A stretch of 9,352 bases of DNA, taken from Parvibaculum sp. Lineage in GTDB: Bacteria; Pseudomonadota; Alphaproteobacteria; Parvibaculales; Parvibaculaceae. Within the stretch, counting starts at the first letter, position 1. Every line of letters begins with the position of its first letter. The notes below the pieces were generated by a model. That model was not told the origin of the DNA, made no database searches, and saw only the letters and a program-made list of their open reading frames with translations. The stretch is taken from the NCBI GenBank assembly GCA_014359855.1, contig JACIYQ010000164.1:1-9352 (forward strand), written 5' to 3'. Made by a program: the position numbers and the translations under genes. Below, piece by piece: positions 7,142 through 9,352 of the stretch.

Positions 7142-7170
7142 ATTATATCCAATAGATAGCCACCTATCAA
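7142..7170 (-). promoter_or_regulatory. Promoter of marR-emrA-emrB with embedded inverted repeat
   Basis: On the minus strand a -35 box TTGATA (7165-7170; one mismatch to TTGACA) and a perfect -10 box TATAAT (7142-7147) are separated by exactly 17 bp. The start of transcription would fall near 7135, leaving a leader of about 22 nt before ATG 7113. Between and over the boxes lies an inverted repeat GATAG-CCAC-CTATC (7155-7168), well placed to be the operator of the MarR protein. The boxes are seen directly; the operator role is inferred from position. Confidence 0.75.
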
Positions 7171-7256
7171 ATGTCCAGAGATATAGGCCCTGATGGCTGC
7201 ACTGTCTACAGGGCCGGGGAAAGCCGGCCCATCGCGATCACGAAAGGAGAACCACG

Positions 7257-7706
7257 ATGTATCGTACGATCCTCCTGGCCTATGACGGCAGCCGGCAAGG
7301 CCGCGAGGCGTTGCAGCAGGGGACCGAGCTGGCCTCGCTTTGCCAAGCCCGTATCTATCTCCTCGCCGTCGTTGCCCACGAACTGGGTGTCGCGCTTGCT
7401 GAGGCGGCAGCTCCCTCAGACTTGCCAGAACGAGAATATCAGGAAGTTCGCAGCCTCCTTACGGAGACCGCCAAGACCCTGCAGGCATCCGGGCTGCTGG
7501 TCGAAACCCGCCTGGCCGTCGGCAATCCAGCGGAAGAAATCGGGGGCATGGCCCGTGAGGTCGGCGCGGAGCTGATCGTCGTTGGCCACCGCGAACAGAC
7601 CGCGCTGGCGCGATGGTGGCGCGGCTCCACTGGCGCTTCCTTGCTTGCTCACGCGCCGTGCAGCTTGCTGGTTGCGGTGTCGAAGGGAGATCGCGAACGG
7701 CGCTGA
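7257..7706 (+). CDS. Universal stress protein (UspA family), single domain
   Basis: A 149-residue cytoplasmic UspA-fold protein. The first strand ILLAYDGS carries the nucleotide-contacting Asp10. The signature loop G-x2-G-x9-G-S/T is present as G110-HR-E113-x9-G123-S124: the second glycine is replaced by Glu, while the rest, ending GSTGASLLAHAPCSLLVV-like, is kept. ATP binding is therefore likely but not certain. Start ATG 7257 has AAAGGAGA at 7243-7250, a strong ribosome site. It diverges from the marR operon across a 143-bp gap, so MarR could influence both. No clear + strand promoter was found. Such genes are often carried on accessory elements; the precise role is unknown. Confidence 0.9.
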   Translation: MYRTILLAYDGSRQGREALQQGTELASLCQARIYLLAVVAHELGVALAEAAAPSDLPEREYQEVRSLLTETAKTLQASGLLVETRLAVGNPAEEIGGMAREVGAELIVVGHREQTALARWWRGSTGASLLAHAPCSLLVAVSKGDRERR

Positions 7707-7877
7707 TGAAGCTGGACGCCCTCCACATTGACACCGGCTTCTTGAGCCGTCGGGTGCCGGTTCGGAGGTAGACGATTTTTTCGCGATTTTTCCTGCAGGA
7801 CTGGAATGCCGCTCATCCACTTTAAGTGCGGGATCACGTTCCACCGGTTCCAATGGCTTGCAGGTTATGCACCGCAT
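7707..7877 (-). pseudogene. Possible remnant of a gene following traD
   Basis: On the minus strand an ATG at 7875-7877 lies 2 bp after the traD stop (TGAAAATG), a spacing typical of operons. The frame reads MRCITCKPLEPVERDPALKV and stays open into usp, where it becomes antisense to that gene. The first ~57 residues may be the start of a former gene whose end was replaced; it has a CxxC at residues 3-6 and a CQC further on. I do not recognise it, and it could be chance. Confidence 0.2.
7720..7781 (+). terminator. Possible intrinsic terminator after the usp gene
   Basis: A two-part stem, CCTCC (7720-7724) with GGAGG (7764-7768) and, inside it, ACCGGC (7733-7738) with GCCGGT (7756-7761), is followed 7 bp later by six T (7776-7781). 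It lies 14 bp past the usp stop. The loop parts are large and the gap before the T-run is longer than ideal, so confidence is moderate. Confidence 0.4.
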
Positions 7878-7879
7878 TT

Positions 7880-8098
7880 TCAGTCATTTTCAAACGCCGG
7901 CCTCCCCTTCGCGGTCCAGAGCGCCCGTGCGTGTTCACCCTGCTCGCTTTTGAGCTTGTCGGCCGTCCAGAGCAGCGCACCGTAGATCATGGCGCGATCA
8001 TCGCCGGTCAGGTCCACGACCCCGGCCTTGGCGACAAGCCCGCCAAGCTCGATCGGATGCCGCGTGCGCTTGCGGCACTCGACCTGCCAGATGCGCAT
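7880..8098 (-). CDS. traD: TraD-like conjugal transfer protein
   Basis: A 72-residue basic protein that resembles the small TraD proteins found beside traC and traA in Ti-plasmid-type and sphingomonad-type transfer regions, thought to help the relaxosome at oriT. Visible features are the basic N-terminus (ECRKRTRHPIELGGLV), the family core IELGGLVAKAG, then DRAMIYGALLW and the end ALWTAKGRPAFEND. Length is right for the family. The frame is open upstream without a stop into a traC-like tail, so ATG 8098 is the likely but not proven start; no clear ribosome site precedes it. No relaxase, coupling protein or oriT is seen nearby, so it is probably a relic. Family call is from memory of the pattern. 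Confidence 0.6.
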   Translation of the reverse strand: MRIWQVECRKRTRHPIELGGLVAKAGVVDLTGDDRAMIYGALLWTADKLKSEQGEHARALWTAKGRPAFEND

Positions 8099-8236
8099 GT
8101 CATGACGCGCCTGTGCCGCCTGATGCCGGTTGCGCGCCGCAGCGCTGCCAGCGTCGCGGTCAGGCGATGGCGCAGATCTCCGCGACCGCCCCTGAAAGAA
8201 CGCGGCCCCGCGTTTCGCCCAAGCCTCCCTCGGAAT
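8099..8236 (-). pseudogene. traC: C-terminal fragment of a TraC-like conjugal transfer protein
   Basis: Directly upstream of and in the same frame as traD, the minus strand encodes REAWAKRGAAFFQGRSRR, a pattern I associate with the C-terminal part of plasmid TraC proteins, followed by a low-complexity tail (SAPSPDRDAGSAAARN). A TAA at 8237-8239 closes the frame just before it, and no ATG, GTG or TTG precedes the conserved part, so the rest of traC is gone. With no stop before traD, it would form a traC'-traD fusion if translated. The break near 8237 marks one edge of the acquired DNA. Confidence 0.5.
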
Positions 8237-8282
8237 TTACCAGCCCGGCCGGTCCAAGGTTGGAGGCAAGTTCAAAGCTTAC

Positions 8283-8300
8283 TGTCCCCAAAGTGTCCCC
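8283..8300. repeat. Direct 7-bp repeat near the tRNA end
   Basis: TGTCCCC occurs twice (8283-8289 and 8294-8300), separated by AAAG, an 11-bp period. It lies in the 110-bp stretch between the traC break and the tRNA 3' end. Repeats of this sort are found around integrase binding sites, but no integrase is here, so the role is unknown. Nearby CCCCAGAGGGG (8297-8307) is a small inverted repeat. Confidence 0.4.
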
Positions 8301-8348
8301 AGAGGGGTTTTTCAGGGGCCGCACCAACATCCAAGTGATTGATTTTAT

Positions 8349-8425
8349 TGGTAGCGGAGGACGGACTCGAACCGCCGACACGCGGATTATGATTCCGCTG
8401 CTCTAACCAACTGAGCTACTCCGCC
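8349..8425 (-). tRNA. tRNA-Met(CAT), elongator type
   Basis: A complete 77-nt tRNA with encoded CCA. The acceptor stem is GGCGGAG/CTCCGCT, with one G-U pair at the end. The D-arm AGCTCAGTTGGTTAGAGC is canonical. The anticodon stem GCGGA/TCCGC encloses the loop ATCATAA, giving anticodon CAT. The T-arm GGCGGTTCGAGTCCGTC has the usual TTCGAGTC, with a slightly mismatched stem. The 5' region lacks the initiator features, and the D-arm and variable loop fit elongator Met better than lysidine-modified Ile(CAT); the latter cannot be fully excluded. Its 3' end faces the accessory segment. Confidence 0.95.
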
Positions 8426-8479
8426 CCGAAAACCGCAGAATTGAGCGGTGGCTGGGCCATGGGCCCCGCGAGAGCCCCG

Positions 8480-8509
8480 GATATAATGGCCGTCGCAAAG
8501 GCCTGTCAA
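8480..8509 (-). promoter_or_regulatory. Promoter of the tRNA-Met gene
   Basis: A perfect -35 box TTGACA (8504-8509) and a -10-like TATATC (8480-8485) are 18 bp apart on the minus strand, about 55 bp before the mature tRNA. The expected transcript leader is about 48 nt. No other gene lies between. Confidence 0.6.
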
Positions 8510-8529
8510 GCAAGAGGATAGGAGGAATC

Positions 8530-8555
8530 GCCCGAAGGTCGCGATCGGGCCCGAT
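8530..8555 (-). terminator. Hairpin/palindrome after pmtA
   Basis: GCCCGA (8530-8535) and TCGGGC (8545-8550) form a stem with a 9-nt loop, overlapping the perfect 12-bp palindrome ATCGGGCCCGAT (8544-8555). It lies 21 bp past the pmtA stop. No T-run follows, so it is only a tentative terminator. Confidence 0.3.
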
Positions 8556-8575
8556 GCCTGGAAAATCCAGCCCCC

Positions 8576-9259
8576 TCAGGCCGCAGGAACGCTCTCCTCG
8601 GGCACACCGGAGACGGGTGCCTCCTCCTCCCTTTTCCGGAAGCGCAGCATGGTGAAGAGGCCGAACGGCTTCAGCTTGACCGTCTCGACGAGATCAAGCG
8701 TCGTGATGTCGGTAATGGTCTCCACCCGGAAATCGGGGTGCCAGCCAAGCGCCCGGGCCGCGGGCGCCATGAAGCTTTCGACCCACCCACGCAGGCCATG
8801 ATCCTGCGCGAAGTGGTTTACGATGAGCACTTCCCCGCCCGGCGCGCAAACGCGCTCGAGTTCGTTGAGAACCTTCACCGGGTCCGGCACCACGGTCATC
8901 ACATACATGGCGACGACGGTGTCGAAGGAGGCATCTTCGAAACGGAGCTCCGACGCATCCATTTCGAAAATACCTGCGATGTTGGTCAGCTTCCGCTCCC
9001 GCACGCGCTGGCGCGCAATACGAAGCATGTCCGGTGAGAGATCGATGCCGGTGACAGTGAGATGCGGCGCGTAGCGCGGCAGCGCAACGCCCGTTCCCAC
9101 GCCCACTTCAAGCAGCGAACCCTGACGCTTGTTGATGATCTCAATGGCGCGCTTGCGCCCTGCATCGGCCACGGGGCCGAAAGAGAAGTCATAAACAGGA
9201 GCCCAGCGCGCATAAGCCTTGATGACCGACTGTTCGTCTATTCGGGCTATCCCGCTCAA
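8576..9259 (-). CDS. pmtA: Phosphatidylethanolamine N-methyltransferase, Rhodobacter type
   Basis: A 227-residue class I SAM-dependent methyltransferase that most resembles the soluble, UbiE-like Pmt of Rhodobacter, which methylates phosphatidylethanolamine toward phosphatidylcholine at the inner membrane. The N-terminal YARWAPVYDFSFG and DAGRKRAIEIIN are typical. SAM motif I is LEVGVGTG (50-57), and the ribose-binding acidic end of strand 2 is Asp73 in GIDLSPDM. MYVMTVVPDP and PGGEVLIVNHF follow as later motifs. The C-terminal 20 residues are an acidic, Pro-rich tail. The start is TTG 9257-9259: an in-frame TGA lies 9 bp upstream, and GGGGTGAG sits about 7 nt before it. A related lipid or quinone methyltransferase is the main alternative. 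Confidence 0.85.
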   Translation of the reverse strand: MSGIARIDEQSVIKAYARWAPVYDFSFGPVADAGRKRAIEIINKRQGSLLEVGVGTGVALPRYAPHLTVTGIDLSPDMLRIARQRVRERKLTNIAGIFEMDASELRFEDASFDTVVAMYVMTVVPDPVKVLNELERVCAPGGEVLIVNHFAQDHGLRGWVESFMAPAARALGWHPDFRVETITDITTLDLVETVKLKPFGLFTMLRFRKREEEAPVSGVPEESVPAA

Positions 9260-9276
9260 AACCGCTCACCCCGCAA

Positions 9277-9328
9277 ATTATACCGAGCCAATGTGCGGCC
9301 TTCGCCCTCACACGGCAACATTATATCG
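9277..9328 (-). promoter_or_regulatory. AT-rich promoter region of pmtA with two TATAAT boxes
   Basis: On the minus strand perfect TATAAT hexamers occur at 9323-9328 and 9277-9282 in an otherwise GC-rich stretch. Neither has a good -35 at 16-18 bp. The nearer one would start a transcript about 10 nt before the TTG codon, just at the ribosome site; the farther one gives a leader of about 55 nt and is the more plausible. Confidence 0.35.
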
Positions 9329-9352
9329 AGCCCGATTGAGGCTAAATTGCGT

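Noticed and set aside
8113..8406. Frames on both strands running through the tRNA (GGRTRTADTRI peptide on the + strand)
   Set aside because: This peptide is the familiar false translation of a tRNA antisense strand.
1..9352. CRISPR array, rRNA, riboswitch or replication origin
   Set aside because: No regularly spaced repeats with unique spacers, no rRNA signature, and no recognisable riboswitch or origin motif were seen on either strand.

Overview
The window looks like chromosomal DNA of a high-GC alphaproteobacterium, probably in the Hyphomicrobiales or a Parvibaculum-like lineage. This rests on protein style, on a tRNA-Met(CAT) of alphaproteobacterial type, on a palindromic repeat of the kind common in alphaproteobacterial genomes, and on a Rhodobacter-type phosphatidylethanolamine methyltransferase. 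The genus is an inference; no 16S or other marker is present.

Left part (1-3061, + strand), ordinary core DNA: the 3' 354 codons of ychF, then a 337-bp intergenic region, then a compact three-gene cluster of two tandem MaoC-type hydratases and a dienelactone-hydrolase-family protein. The intergenic region carries a three-unit Pho-box-like array and a palindromic REP-like element just before the first MaoC gene. The cluster suggests acyl-CoA or ring-cleavage metabolism, but its substrate cannot be read from sequence.

Middle part (about 3062-8348), accessory patchwork: a DUF2971 gene is cut off in mid-domain and joined to the last ~30 codons of an IS630-type transposase. An unrecognised stretch follows. 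Next is a minus-strand operon marR-emrA-emrB (regulator, periplasmic adaptor, 14-helix MFS pump), with a near-consensus promoter and an inverted repeat that may be its operator. A universal stress protein diverges from it. The segment ends with a relic of Ti/IncP-type conjugation genes: a complete traD joined in frame to the C-terminal tail of traC.

Right part (8349-9352, minus strand), back to core: elongator tRNA-Met(CAT) with its promoter, and pmtA, starting at TTG. The traC/traD relic lies against the 3' end of the tRNA, the classic integration position. The 3.1-8.35 kb segment is therefore best read as a decayed integrative element that brought in the efflux operon and stress gene. No integrase gene and no second tRNA-end copy are visible, so this remains an inference.

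No wholly new system was recognised. The most notable points are the conjugation relic at the tRNA, the DUF2971/IS630 chimera, the three-unit Pho-box-like array in front of MaoC genes, and the marR promoter that overrules the longest possible start.
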